Notes under the pieces: model-generated
Database searches by the model: none
What the model was told of the DNA's origin: nothing
The model's input: the letters and a program-made list of their open reading frames with translations, nothing else
In this document: positions 1 to 11,948 of the stretch, piece by piece
Numbering within the stretch: position 1 is the first letter of the stretch
Layout of the letters: each line of letters opens with the position of its first letter
Position numbers and translations under genes: made by a program
Source: Bifidobacterium pullorum subsp. gallinarum
Lineage (GTDB): Bacteria; Actinomycetota; Actinomycetes; Actinomycetales; Bifidobacteriaceae
Direction: 5' to 3'
DNA length: 64,000 bases
NCBI RefSeq assembly: GCF_000741215.1
Contig: NZ_JGYX01000005.1
Location: 186,001 to 250,000, forward strand

Positions 1-62
1 ATAGCGGTTCCCGTCGATTTCGTCCACCCACCGGTGTTCGCTCGCCGATAAACCGCTATTTT
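1..62. repeat. Inverted repeat at window edge
   Basis: ATAGCGGTT at 1-9 is the reverse complement of AACCGCTAT at 51-59, which is followed by TTTT. The loop is about 41 nt and holds the small palindrome CACCGGTG (29-36). The left arm may extend beyond the window. The long-loop architecture matches other spacers here, but 9-nt arms are weak evidence. Positions 63-87 show nothing further. Confidence 0.4.
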
Positions 63-87
63 CCGCCGTTTGCTCCGGTGTGTCCTC

Positions 88-1293
<1,206 letters not shown>

Positions 1294-1335
1294 AGTCATG
1301 GCTCCCATGCTAGCCCCACGCGCAGAGAACCGCCG

Positions 1336-2472
1336 CTATACGAGCACCAGATTGTCGCGGTGGATCAGCGGATGCGCGTACGCCTCGCCGAGGAATCGCC
1401 GCAGCTGGTCCGTATTGCGCCCCAGCATCTGCGGAATCTCCTCGGAATCGTATCCGGACAATCCACGCGCCAGATGCGTGCCGTCCTCGGCGTCCACCCA
1501 CACCGGGTCGCCGGCGGAGAACTCCCCGCGCGCCTCCAATGCGCCGGCCGCCAGTAGGCTGGCCCGTCCGCCGCGTACGGCGCGTGCGGCGCCGTCGTCG
1601 ACCACGATCGTCCCTCGGGGTTCCGCCGCGAATCCAATCCACAGCCGACGCGAGGAGCCGCGGTCGTGCACCGGGGCGAACACGGTGCCGACCGGGTCGC
1701 CCATCATCGCCGGCCCCGCGTTCGCGGCGCTGGTCAGTACGACGGGCACGCCGGAGACCGCGGCGATCCGCGCCGCCTCCAGCTTGGTGACCATGCCGCC
1801 GGTGCCGACGCCGGAGGTGCTGCCGCCCACGGTCACGTCCCGCAGGGCCGCGATCACGTCGGGCACGTACCCGATGCGTCGCGCGTCCGGACGACCGGGC
1901 GGCGCGGTGTACAGCGCGTCCACGTCGGTGAGCAGGACGAGCGCGTCGGCGCGCACGATGTTGGCCACCAGCGCGGAAAGGCGGTCGTTGTCGCCGAACC
2001 GGATCTCGTTGCTGGCCAGCGCGTCGTTCTCGTTGACGATCGGCACGACGCCGAGGTCCAGCAACCGTTCGAGCGTGCGCCGGGCGTTGCGGTACTGCGC
2101 GGCGCGGATTGTGTCCTCCGCGGTGATGAGAATCTGGCCCACGCGGATGCCGTACCGCGCGAACGCGGTCTCGTAGCGCGCCATCAGCAGCCCCTGACCC
2201 ACCGAGGCGGCGGCCTGCTGGGTGGCCACGTCGCGCGGGCGTTCGGCGAAGCCGAGCGGGCCGAATCCGGCCGCGATGGCGCCCGAGGAGACCAGCACGA
2301 TGCGCGCGCCCGACAACACGTTGGCCGCCACGGACGCCACCAGGGCCTCCAGCTTGGCGGCGTCCAGATGGCCGGACGGCCGCGTCAGCGAACTGGACCC
2401 GACCTTGACCACCATCGTCTGCGCCTGCGCGACGGACCGGCGTACCTGTGCCTGACTCGGTGTGGACACCAT
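1336..2472 (-). CDS. proB: Glutamate 5-kinase
   Basis: Catalyses ATP-dependent phosphorylation of L-glutamate, the first committed step of proline synthesis. The 378-aa length suits the two-domain form: an amino-acid-kinase domain beginning VVKVGSSSLT with SSGAIAAGFG, then a C-terminal PUA domain (from about residue 285). No proA is visible here. The start is ambiguous: GTG 2475, ATG 2472 and GTG 2469 are consecutive behind AAGGAG. ATG is listed, although GTG 2469 has better spacing to the ribosome-binding site. It follows obg with a 24-nt gap, so co-transcription is likely. Confidence 0.95.
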   Translation of the reverse strand: MVSTPSQAQVRRSVAQAQTMVVKVGSSSLTRPSGHLDAAKLEALVASVAANVLSGARIVLVSSGAIAAGFGPLGFAERPRDVATQQAAASVGQGLLMARYETAFARYGIRVGQILITAEDTIRAAQYRNARRTLERLLDLGVVPIVNENDALASNEIRFGDNDRLSALVANIVRADALVLLTDVDALYTAPPGRPDARRIGYVPDVIAALRDVTVGGSTSGVGTGGMVTKLEAARIAAVSGVPVVLTSAANAGPAMMGDPVGTVFAPVHDRGSSRRLWIGFAAEPRGTIVVDDGAARAVRGGRASLLAAGALEARGEFSAGDPVWVDAEDGTHLARGLSGYDSEEIPQMLGRNTDQLRRFLGEAYAHPLIHRDNLVLV

Positions 2473-2496
2473 CACTCCTTAGCGTTGCTCACGCGG

Positions 2497-4188
<1,692 letters not shown>

Positions 4189-4226
4189 CTACCTTACCGT
4201 GTGCCCCTGCCCGCGGCCGAGGATAC

Positions 4227-4258
4227 GAAAAACCGCATCCCGTGAACGCGGGATGCGG
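4227..4258 (-). terminator. Rho-independent terminator of rplU-rpmA
   Basis: Perfect 10-bp stem CCGCATCCCG (4233-4242) / CGGGATGCGG (4249-4258) with a 6-nt loop. Read on the minus strand it is followed by TTTTT. It lies 28 nt after the rpmA stop and before the obg start, so obg is probably transcribed by read-through or from its own promoter. Confidence 0.9.
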
Positions 4259-4286
4259 CCTCAAACGAAATAGCGCGCCTGGAATC

Positions 4287-4538
4287 TCAGGCGGACACCA
4301 CGTCGACGACCTTGCGGTCACGACGCACGCCGAAGCGCACGTTGCCGTCGGTCAGGGCGAACAGGGTGTGATCCTTGCCCATGCCGACGTTCTGGCCCGG
4401 GTGGAAGTTGGTGCCACGCTGGCGAACGATGATGTTGCCGGCGATAACCGACTCGCCGCCGAACTTCTTGACGCCGAGGTACTGCGGGTTCGAGTCGCGA
4501 CCGTTGCGCGAGCTGGAAGCGCCCTTCTTATGTGCCAT
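4287..4538 (-). CDS. rpmA: 50S ribosomal protein L27
   Basis: Ribosomal protein L27 (83 aa), a component of the large subunit near the peptidyl-transferase centre. The N-terminus [16 protein letters not shown] and the internal [10 protein letters not shown] and FHPGQNVG are diagnostic. There is no cleavable N-terminal extension of the Firmicutes type. AAAGGAAC precedes the ATG. It follows rplU after 33 nt and ends at a strong terminator. Confidence 0.98.
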   Translation of the reverse strand: MAHKKGASSSRNGRDSNPQYLGVKKFGGESVIAGNIIVRQRGTNFHPGQNVGMGKDHTLFALTDGNVRFGVRRDRKVVDVVSA

Positions 4539-4571
4539 GTCTGTTCCTTTCGGTTCTGACCTGTCAGCGGA

Positions 4572-4880
4572 TCAGGCGATAGCCGTGATCTTGACGATGG
4601 TCTGCTGCTGACGATGGCCCTTGCGACGGGTGACGCCAGTCTTGTTCTTGTACTTCATGATGTTGATCTTCGGACCCTTGGCAGAGTCGTTGACCACTTC
4701 CGCCTTGACGGAGATCTTGGCGAGATCCTTGGCACCGAGGGTGACCTTGGCACCGTCAACCACGAGGGCGACCGGGAACTCCACGGTATCGCCGACCTTC
4801 GCATCGAGACGGTTCACCACGATGACGTCACCGACCTCGACCTTCTCCTGATGGCCACCGGCCTTCACAATCGCGTACAT
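4572..4880 (-). CDS. rplU: 50S ribosomal protein L21
   Basis: Ribosomal protein L21, 102 aa, starting [18 protein letters not shown] and ending with the lysine-rich [13 protein letters not shown] stretch that contacts 23S rRNA. The frame is open further upstream, but this ATG is the conserved L21 N-terminus and is preceded by AAGGAACG. First gene of the rplU-rpmA pair, 139 nt behind rne. Confidence 0.97.
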   Translation of the reverse strand: MYAIVKAGGHQEKVEVGDVIVVNRLDAKVGDTVEFPVALVVDGAKVTLGAKDLAKISVKAEVVNDSAKGPKINIMKYKNKTGVTRRKGHRQQQTIVKITAIA

Positions 4881-5019
4881 AATCCGTTCCTTGCTAGTTT
4901 TTTGGAAGCTGTTCTGTCCGGCACGGCAAAGCGTCTCAGCCAGACACCGACTATCTAATCTACACCGACCCATGTACGAGCGCAAGCAGACGAGTCGTGC
5001 GTGTCAACTCGACACGCCG

Positions 5020-7719
5020 TCACTCCTCCGTGCTGGCCGCCACGGCGGCCGCGGCGATCTGGGCGAGCTTGGCCTTGACGTCCGGCGAGGAACCCTGCGG
5101 CATCTGCACCTGCGTGCCCTGGCCGTGCTTGTTCGTCTTGACGAACGGGTCGCCGCCCTTCAGGGCGTACGGGTCGTCGAAGTCCGCGGACACGGTCGGC
5201 TCGTCATGCAGGATGAAGCCGCGGCCCTTGCAGGTCGGGCACTCCTCGGAGAAGGCCTCCACCAGACCCTGGCCGATGCGCTTGCGCGTCATCTGCACCA
5301 GACCCAGCGAGGTGACCTCGGCCACCTGGTGCTTGGTGCGGTCGCGCGCCAGGCATTCGACCAGCCGGCGCAGCACCAGGTCGCGGTTCGCGGGCATGAC
5401 CATATCCACGTAGTCGATCATGACCATGCCGCCGATATCACGCAGGCGCAGCTGGCGGGCGATCTCCTCGGACGCCTCCAGGTTGCAACGGGTGACCGTC
5501 TCCTCCAGGCTCTTGCCGCGGCCGATGAACCGGCCGGTGTTCACGTCGATCGTGGTCATGGCCTCGGTGCGGTCGATGACGATCGAACCGCCCGACGGCA
5601 GGTAGACCTGACGCTCCATTCCCTTGCGGAGCTGGGAGTCGATCTGCCACTTGTCGAACACGTCCTTGCCCTCGTGCTCGGCCGGGTCCCACTTCTCCAG
5701 CTTGCCCTTCAGGTCGGGGGCCATCGTGTCCAGGTACTCCTCGATGCGCGCGTACACCTTGTCGCCCTCGACGATCATCTTGCTGAAGTCGTCGTTGAAG
5801 ATGTCGCGCACGACGCGGATCGCCACATCCGGCTCGCCCTGCAGGAGCTTGGGGCGCTTGCCGTGCAGGAACTCGTCGCGCTTGGCGGTGATGCGCTCCC
5901 ACTGGTGCACGAGGTTCTCGAGGTCCTTGACGATCGCCTCCTCGGAGGCGCCCTCGGCCGCGGTACGGATGATCACGCCCATATCCTTCGGGGCGATCTT
6001 CGAGACGATGCCCTTGAGACGGCTGCGCTCGCGCTCGGACAGCTTGCGGCTGACGCCGGTCATACCGCCGGAAGGCACCAGCACCAGGAAGCGGCCGGCC
6101 AGCGTGACCTGCGAGGTCAGGCGCGCGCCCTTGTGGCCAATCGGATCCTTGGTGACCTGCACCAGCACCGGGTCGCCGGACTTGAACGCCAGCTCGATGC
6201 GGCGCGGCTGGCCCTCCAGACGCGTGGAGTCCCAGTTCACCTCGCCGGCGTACAGCACGCCGTTGCGGGCCTGGCCGATGTCCACGAACGCGGCCTCCAT
6301 GCTCGGCAGCACGTTCTGCACGCGGCCGAGATAGATGTTGCCGACGGTCGCCACCTCCTGGATGTCGGAGACGTAATGCTCGACCAGCACGTTGTCCTCG
6401 ATCACCGAGATCTGCGTATGACGCTCGCGCTCGCGCACCACCATCAGGCGTTCCACGTTCTCGCGGCGGGCCAGGAAATCCTGCTCCATCAGCTGGTTCT
6501 GGCGGCTGCGCTCGCGGCGGTTGTCGCGGCGGCGCTGCTTCTTGGCCTCCAGACGGGTCGAACCCTCCACATCGGTGATCTCGTCGATGTACTGCTGCTT
6601 GCGCGAACGGCGGGTCAGCGGCTGCTCCTGCTCGTCCGAGGACTTGGCCCCGCGGCGACGGCGGCGACGGCGCGTGACGGTCTGCTCCTCGTCATCCTCA
6701 TCCTCGCGGGAGGACTCACGGGGATGCTCCTCATGCTCCTCGCGCGACCGCTCGTCGTTCGCACGATCCTCGCGGTTGCCGCCGCGCGAGCGGCGACGGC
6801 GACGACGCGTCGTCCCCTCCTCCTCGTCGTCGGATTTGGCGGGGCGCTCCTCGTCGATCGGCAGATACGTGATCTCGTCGAGTTCGAGGTCCTCCTCGAT
6901 CTGCTCGACCTCGGCCGCGGCGCGACGCTCCTGGGCGTTCAGACGGCGCGAACGACGCGACGAACGCGTCGGCTCCTCGTCGGCGGCATCGGCGCCCTCC
7001 CGCTCCTCGGCACGCGGTTCCTCGCGATCGCGGCGCGTATCGGGCTCCTCCTCGCGGCTGCGGGAACGACGCCGACGCGACAGGCGCGGCTCGTCCTCCT
7101 CACGCTCCTCGGCCTCGTCGCGGCGCGCGTCACGCTCATCCTCACGGCTGCGGGCGCGGCGCGAACGGGTACGGCGAGAGGCGGGACGCTCGTCCTCGTC
7201 CTCCTCACGGTCGTCATCGTCACGCTCGACGGGGCGCGGGCGCAGCTCCGGCAGCACCGGCTCCTGGAACAGCAACGACGTCATCGGACGCGGATGGCGA
7301 CGCGACTCATGGCCCTCCGGCAACGACTCGACCGCGTCGAGCGCACGGGCGTCGCCGGACGGGTCGTCGAACGGCGATTGGAAGACGCGCTCGGTCCCGC
7401 GGCGCTCGGCAGTACCGGCGGCACGGCGCGAACGACGACGCGGCGCCACCTGCTCCTCCTCGTCATGGGACGGCGCAGGCTCCGGCTTGGGCTCCTGGTG
7501 GCTCGGCAGATGCGGCTCCTCGAACAGCGGCATCGAATGATCCTGCACCTGCAGCGCCACGGTGGCGCCGGCCGCACCCACCTCACGGGTGACGCGGCGT
7601 CCGCGACGGCGGCGCGGCGGGGTCGCCGGTTCGGACGGCGCTTCGGATGCCGATGTTTCCGACAATGACTGATCAACGGTTTCGTTCTCGTCGAAACCCT
7701 CACGGTTCGCTCTGGGCAC
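5020..7719 (-). CDS. rne: Ribonuclease E/G family endoribonuclease
   Basis: Single-strand-specific endoribonuclease for rRNA maturation and mRNA turnover. The catalytic part holds an S1 region (NIYLGRV near 463), the metal-site motif IDVNTGRF (about 723), GGMVMIDYVDM, and the Zn-link CPTCKGRG (about 827) that holds dimers together. The first 390 residues or so are a disordered, highly charged extension of alternating acidic (EEDE) and arginine-rich (RRRRRR) blocks. Actinobacterial RNase E carries such arms at its N-terminus rather than only at the C-terminus. GTG 7719 is chosen because GAGGAG lies 4 nt upstream; a GTG at 7746 is also in frame. Confidence 0.93.
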   Translation of the reverse strand: MPRANREGFDENETVDQSLSETSASEAPSEPATPPRRRRGRRVTREVGAAGATVALQVQDHSMPLFEEPHLPSHQEPKPEPAPSHDEEEQVAPRRRSRRAAGTAERRGTERVFQSPFDDPSGDARALDAVESLPEGHESRRHPRPMTSLLFQEPVLPELRPRPVERDDDDREEDEDERPASRRTRSRRARSREDERDARRDEAEEREEDEPRLSRRRRSRSREEEPDTRRDREEPRAEEREGADAADEEPTRSSRRSRRLNAQERRAAAEVEQIEEDLELDEITYLPIDEERPAKSDDEEEGTTRRRRRRSRGGNREDRANDERSREEHEEHPRESSREDEDDEEQTVTRRRRRRRGAKSSDEQEQPLTRRSRKQQYIDEITDVEGSTRLEAKKQRRRDNRRERSRQNQLMEQDFLARRENVERLMVVRERERHTQISVIEDNVLVEHYVSDIQEVATVGNIYLGRVQNVLPSMEAAFVDIGQARNGVLYAGEVNWDSTRLEGQPRRIELAFKSGDPVLVQVTKDPIGHKGARLTSQVTLAGRFLVLVPSGGMTGVSRKLSERERSRLKGIVSKIAPKDMGVIIRTAAEGASEEAIVKDLENLVHQWERITAKRDEFLHGKRPKLLQGEPDVAIRVVRDIFNDDFSKMIVEGDKVYARIEEYLDTMAPDLKGKLEKWDPAEHEGKDVFDKWQIDSQLRKGMERQVYLPSGGSIVIDRTEAMTTIDVNTGRFIGRGKSLEETVTRCNLEASEEIARQLRLRDIGGMVMIDYVDMVMPANRDLVLRRLVECLARDRTKHQVAEVTSLGLVQMTRKRIGQGLVEAFSEECPTCKGRGFILHDEPTVSADFDDPYALKGGDPFVKTNKHGQGTQVQMPQGSSPDVKAKLAQIAAAAVAASTEE

Positions 7720-8023
7720 AATGCTCCTCACGACGCGCTGCACCACGTCGCCTTAGTCCGGCCCGCCGCGGCTGTCACCCCACGCTCTCACCGTGGTCGC
7801 GCGCAATCGCGCACCGCACAGGCTCATCCTGCAAAAGTCTCTGCTGCTCGATGGCGGACACCGGCGCTCGCGGAACACTCACGCGAGGGGATCGACGCCA
7901 TCTCCAGGCTTCGGTGGTGGTGTGCAGAACCACCATCCATAAGTATGACACACTTTTTGCCGACCGTTTACCCCGCATTGGTTTTCAGGCGCGTCGGCCC
8001 CCAATCCGACGCGCCTGATGCGA
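7720..8023. other. rne-dapE spacer
   Basis: About 300 nt with no convincing gene. It holds the dapE-distal hairpin (7985-8018), a weak GGTGGT/ACCACC inverted repeat near 7912-7933, and the probable rne 5' untranslated region. RNase E 5' UTRs autoregulate in some bacteria, but nothing here proves that. Confidence 0.5.
7985..8018 (-). terminator. Strong hairpin after dapE
   Basis: Perfect 13-bp arms TCAGGCGCGTCGG (7985-7997) and CCGACGCGCCTGA (8006-8018) with an 8-nt loop, starting 6 nt past the dapE stop. On the minus strand it is followed by AAACC, not T residues, so it may stabilise or attenuate the transcript rather than act as a classic intrinsic terminator. Confidence 0.6.
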
Positions 8024-9253
8024 TCAGCCGAGCCAGTCGCGCAGGATGCCGGCCATCAGCGTCAGGTCGCTTTCCGGCACCTGCTCGTCGTGCTTGTGCG
8101 CGAGCAGCGGGTCGCCGGCGCCCATGTTGACGGCGGGGATGCCGAGCGCGGCGAAACGGGCCACATCGGTCCAACCGAGCTTGGCCACCGGTTCGCGGCC
8201 GGTACGTTCCCGGACCAGGCCGACCAGCGACTGGGCCAGCGGATCGTCCAGGCCGGGGCGGGCGGACGGCGATTCGTCCTTCATCTCGATGCCGAAGCCC
8301 TCGAACACGCCGCCGGTGGCCGTATGCTCGCCGTTGTTCAGCTCCGCGCCGGCGTCCGCGCCCATCATCAGCGCCTTGGCCTGGCGGATGTCCTTGTCCG
8401 GGGCGAAACGGTAGTTCACATGGATGCGGCACTCGTCCGGGATCACGTTCGTGCCGTTGCCGCCGGAGATCAGCGTGGCGTTCAGGCCCTCGCGGTATTC
8501 CAGACCGTCCACGGTGATGGCCTGCGGCTCATAGGCGTTGAGACGCGCGAGCGCCTCGCCGGCCTTGTGGATGGCGTTCTCCCCCATCCACGCGCGTGCC
8601 GAGTGCGCGGCCACGCCGTGAGACACCACGTCGAAGCGCATCGTGCCGTTGCAGCCGCCCTCGATGCCGCAGTTCGTCGGCTCGCCGATGATCGCGAAAT
8701 CACCCTGGATCCATTCAGGGTGTGCCTGAACCACCTTGCGCAGGCCGTTCTTCTCGGCCACAACCTCCTCATGGTCGTAGAACACGTAGGTCAGATCGAC
8801 CTTCGGTTCGGTCAGTGTGGCCGCCAGATACAGCAACGCCGCGTCGGAAGCCTTCATATCGGTGGCGCCGCGCCCCCACATCACACGCTCGTCCGGATGC
8901 GCGGCGGCGATCTCCCCGCGGATCGCCGGATCGCCGGACTCCAGCCAGCGCGGCGGGAAGTTGTCGATCACCGGCACCGTATCCAGATGCCCGCACAGGA
9001 TCACCCTGCGCTCGCGGCCCAGATCGGTCGAGGCCACCAGCGTATCGCCGTGCCTGCGGACCGTCAGATGCGGCTGGCGGCGCAGGAACCGCTCCACCAT
9101 GTCGGTCAACGGCCCCTCGTCGTCGCTCACCGAATACACGGCCATGATCTGTTCCATCAGCGCGGCCAACGCCTCTTCCATCGTGGCATCCGGCGCGAAC
9201 CCGATCTCCGCCGGCGTCTCGATCGCCGCGGCCTGCATCATCTCATCACTCAT
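8024..9253 (-). CDS. dapE: Succinyl-diaminopimelate desuccinylase
   Basis: M20-family metallopeptidase of 409 aa that removes succinate from N-succinyl-LL-diaminopimelate in lysine and peptidoglycan-precursor synthesis. Zn-ligand motifs are visible: CGHLDTVP, GRGATDMK, the catalytic pair in YDHEEV, and HKHDEQVPESDL near the C-terminus. The frame stays open far upstream, through an inverted repeat, but the protein clearly starts at ATG 9253 with GGGGGA just ahead. It ends at a strong hairpin before rne. DapE and ArgE are related; the actinobacterial motif set favours DapE. Confidence 0.92.
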   Translation of the reverse strand: MSDEMMQAAAIETPAEIGFAPDATMEEALAALMEQIMAVYSVSDDEGPLTDMVERFLRRQPHLTVRRHGDTLVASTDLGRERRVILCGHLDTVPVIDNFPPRWLESGDPAIRGEIAAAHPDERVMWGRGATDMKASDAALLYLAATLTEPKVDLTYVFYDHEEVVAEKNGLRKVVQAHPEWIQGDFAIIGEPTNCGIEGGCNGTMRFDVVSHGVAAHSARAWMGENAIHKAGEALARLNAYEPQAITVDGLEYREGLNATLISGGNGTNVIPDECRIHVNYRFAPDKDIRQAKALMMGADAGAELNNGEHTATGGVFEGFGIEMKDESPSARPGLDDPLAQSLVGLVRERTGREPVAKLGWTDVARFAALGIPAVNMGAGDPLLAHKHDEQVPESDLTLMAGILRDWLG

Positions 9254-9288
9254 GTCCCCCAGCCTACCCGCTCCCATCCCGATAATCG

Positions 9289-9421
9289 ACGCTCCCGGAT
9301 TATTACGGACTCTGCGACATCGTGACTGTGATACAAGTCCCCAAAACGTTGATATTTCGCCAACGCTCCAACTCCTCCCACAGTCACGATGTCGCACGGT
9401 CCGAACAAGGCCGGGAGTGTC
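9289..9421. repeat. Long palindrome, ACTCTGA family (copy 1)
   Basis: The inner arms are 25 nt, 9306-9330 (CGGACTCTGCGACATCGTGA...) and 9379-9403, with 2 mismatches. Outer arms GACGCTCCCGG (9289-9299) and CCGGGAGTGTC (9411-9421) pair with one mismatch. The loop contains a small CGTTG/CAACG hairpin. It fills much of the spacer between the divergent dapE and AEC genes. The CGTGAC...TGAT section next to the left arm is shared with the copies at 22362 and 36494. Confidence 0.85.
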
Positions 9422-9533
9422 GTGCGGCGCGATGTGAGACGGGAACGGTGACGGCCGCACGCCGATGACACACTGGTAACCATATCCGAAACGCCACGCA
9501 CGAGCGTGATCATGGCACAGGCAAGGAGACGAT

Positions 9534-10475
9534 ATGGGACTGCTGAACGCGTTGCAGGGATTCTGCGTCATCGGCATCGTGATCCTTGCCGGATACATCG
9601 CGGCCCGGCTGCGCATCGGCGGGTCGAGCGCGCAGATGGTGCTCAATCGTTTCAGCTTCTTCGTGTGCAGCCCCTGCCTGATGTTCGCCATCCTCTCCAA
9701 GGAGCCGATCTTCGACATCTTCCATTCGTCGATTGTGGTGGCGTTCGCCTCCGCCATGGCGGTGGGCGTGATCTTCCTGATCGTCAACCGCCTGCACTTC
9801 CACATGGATGCGGCCCACGCCACCATCGGTGCGTTGAACTCGCTGTATCTGAACTCCAACAACATCGGCCTGCCGATTGCCACCTACATCCTCGACGATC
9901 CGGCGCTGGTGGCGCCGATCCTGGTCATGCAGCAGGCGCTGTTCACACCGGTCGGGCTGACCGTGCTCGATATGGCCACCACCGGCCGCGTGTCGGCCAA
10001 GGAGGTGCTGAAGCAGCCCTTCCATCAGCCGATGCTCATCGCCTCGCTGCTCGGCATCGCGGTGTCGGTGGTCTCGGCACAGACCGGCTGGTTCGTCATC
10101 CCCGATTTCCTCTACGACCCGATCGACATGATCGGCGACGCCGCGGTGCCGATGATCCTGATGGCCTTCGGCATGTCCCTGCACGGCACCAGGCCGATGC
10201 AGGACAGGACCGCGCGCCAGGCCACCGTCACCGTCACCGTGCTCAAGAACCTCGTTATGCCGCTGGTGGCGTTCCTGCTCTCCTACTTCGTAATGGGATT
10301 CCGCGGGCCGACGCTGTACGCCTGCGTGGTGCTCGCCGCCCTGCCGACCGGACAGAACGTGTACAACTACGCGGCGCGCTACAACGTCGGCACCACCTTC
10401 GCACGCGACGGCATCCTGCTGAGCACGATGACCAGCCCCGTCGTCATCGCCCTGGTCGCCGTGCTGCTGGGCTGA
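9534..10475 (+). CDS. AEC family transporter (auxin efflux carrier-type permease)
   Basis: Integral membrane permease of 313 aa with about ten hydrophobic segments, the usual size of bacterial AEC proteins. Family hallmarks are NSLYLNSNNIGLPIA and, near the end, AALPTGQNVYNYAARY. AEC members export or import small organic anions such as malate or malonate; the substrate here is unknown. AAGGAG lies 5 nt before the ATG. A second AEC gene is at 21348, but the two are not close duplicates. Confidence 0.9.
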   Translation: MGLLNALQGFCVIGIVILAGYIAARLRIGGSSAQMVLNRFSFFVCSPCLMFAILSKEPIFDIFHSSIVVAFASAMAVGVIFLIVNRLHFHMDAAHATIGALNSLYLNSNNIGLPIATYILDDPALVAPILVMQQALFTPVGLTVLDMATTGRVSAKEVLKQPFHQPMLIASLLGIAVSVVSAQTGWFVIPDFLYDPIDMIGDAAVPMILMAFGMSLHGTRPMQDRTARQATVTVTVLKNLVMPLVAFLLSYFVMGFRGPTLYACVVLAALPTGQNVYNYAARYNVGTTFARDGILLSTMTSPVVIALVAVLLG

Positions 10476-10487
10476 TACCCGACCCGA

Positions 10488-11948
10488 TCAGTCGTCGGCG
10501 CGGTAGTCGGTCAGGTTCAGGCTGGCGGCCACGCGGTTGGACGCGAACGCACCCACCGACACCAGCGCGAAGCACAGCGCCACGCCGCCGACGAAGCTCA
10601 GGATCGTGGCCGGCTGCGTCATCGAGGCCGCGAACAGCGGGAACATGAGCAGCAGCGAGCAGCCGCCCGCCACCACAACCACGGTGGTCAGCGGCGTCAG
10701 CACCTCCTTGAACCGCGCACGGTTCAGCGTCTTCACGTCGGTGCCCTCCAACACCAGCATCCGGTATTCGGCCGCCTGGTCGTACACCGAGCCCGCCTGC
10801 ATCACACCGCAGCTGACCGCGGCCAGCACGGCGGCGAATCCCAGCGTCAGCAGACCGCCGGTGCCGATATCGCGCATCATCGTCACGCCCGGGTCGTCGG
10901 CCGGCGGCACGGCGCCGCCCGAGGTCCACGCGCTGGTCGACAGGTATCCGCAGATCGAGGTGATGCCGGCGACGAACACCGCCAACGCCACACCGGAGAC
11001 GTTGCGCCAGGCGCGCTTCGGGTTGTCGAGGATGCGGCGCATCGCGATCATCGTGGCGGCGTCCTTCGGATGACGGGCCTTGACGCGGGCGCGGGCGGCC
11101 ACCACCCATACACCCACCAGGTTCACCACCGCGAACACCAGGAAGAAGAACCCGATGACCACCGCGTAGATCATCGCATCGCCCAGGCCGGTCAGCATGG
11201 TCGGGTTCGAGAACACCAGGTATGCGGCGGCCACCACGACCAGGAAGATCAGTACACGCCACTTGGCGGGCAGCGGTTCGGCGGCGCGGGACATCACGCC
11301 CAGCGGGGTGATCGCCACGCGGCGCAGCGTGATCAGCGCCGAGACCAGCGCCAGCACGGTCACGCCCGCCACCACGGCCACCAGCGCGATCGACCCCACC
11401 CACAGCTGTTCGAACGTGAACCGCTGATTCTGGAAGTTCAGCAGCATGATCAACGGCATGATCGCAAAGTATCCAATGATGCCAATCAGTGAACCGACCA
11501 ACGCCTGGCCGGCCGCGTCGAGCGCGGTCAGTCGCACCACCTGGCCGGTGGTGGCGCCCGCCAAACGCAACGCGGCCAGACGGGTGTCACGGCGGGAGGC
11601 CGCCAACCGCGCGGCCGAACCGGCGAGCGCGGCGAACGGCACGACCAGCAGGACGCAGGCGAAGATGGCCAGCACCACGTAGGTCGAGGCCATCTGCGTC
11701 ATCTGGTCGTCCGCGAGCCGGCGGGAGAACGCCTCGTAGGTGCCGGGCGCGCAGGCGTCGGGACTGAACAGGCAACCGATGGTATGGTCGGCGGAGGCGC
11801 GCCAGACGAAACCGTGCAGGCCGCCGAGCACGGTCAGGAAGATCGCGGTGGCGGCGGCAAACGCGATGATGGCGAGCGCTGAGGTGTGCGCGGTCGTGTC
11901 GCTGCGGCCGGGGCGGTGGAACAGACGCCAGAGTGCGAAGGTGCTCAT
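10488..11948 (-). CDS. ABC transporter permease, FtsX/MacB type
   Basis: Permease of 486 aa with two sets of membrane helices and extracytoplasmic loops. The first 180 residues include an extracellular Cys-containing loop (IGCLFSPDACAPG). A repeated FtsX-like core (LAGSAARLAASRRDTRLAALRLAGAT) is seen in bacteriocin-, lipoprotein- or drug-export systems. Its ATG overlaps the stop of the upstream ATPase gene by 4 nt (ATGA), which indicates translational coupling. The substrate is unknown; antimicrobial-peptide efflux or sensing is the commonest role for such two-gene exporters. Confidence 0.88.
   Translation of the reverse strand: MSTFALWRLFHRPGRSDTTAHTSALAIIAFAAATAIFLTVLGGLHGFVWRASADHTIGCLFSPDACAPGTYEAFSRRLADDQMTQMASTYVVLAIFACVLLVVPFAALAGSAARLAASRRDTRLAALRLAGATTGQVVRLTALDAAGQALVGSLIGIIGYFAIMPLIMLLNFQNQRFTFEQLWVGSIALVAVVAGVTVLALVSALITLRRVAITPLGVMSRAAEPLPAKWRVLIFLVVVAAAYLVFSNPTMLTGLGDAMIYAVVIGFFFLVFAVVNLVGVWVVAARARVKARHPKDAATMIAMRRILDNPKRAWRNVSGVALAVFVAGITSICGYLSTSAWTSGGAVPPADDPGVTMMRDIGTGGLLTLGFAAVLAAVSCGVMQAGSVYDQAAEYRMLVLEGTDVKTLNRARFKEVLTPLTTVVVVAGGCSLLLMFPLFAASMTQPATILSFVGGVALCFALVSVGAFASNRVAASLNLTDYRADD

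Noticed and set aside
4490..4520. GGTTCGAGTC-like tRNA T-loop sequence
   Set aside because: It encodes part of L27 (RDSNPQY) and has no surrounding cloverleaf.
4891..7668. Open frame of 925 codons opposite rne
   Set aside because: Mirror of the charged RNase E repeats; leucine- and arginine-rich low complexity with no recognisable family.
9254..9883. N-terminal extension of DapE by about 210 residues
   Set aside because: The frame is open but has no similarity to DapE, crosses a palindrome, and ATG 9253 has a binding site and the conserved start.
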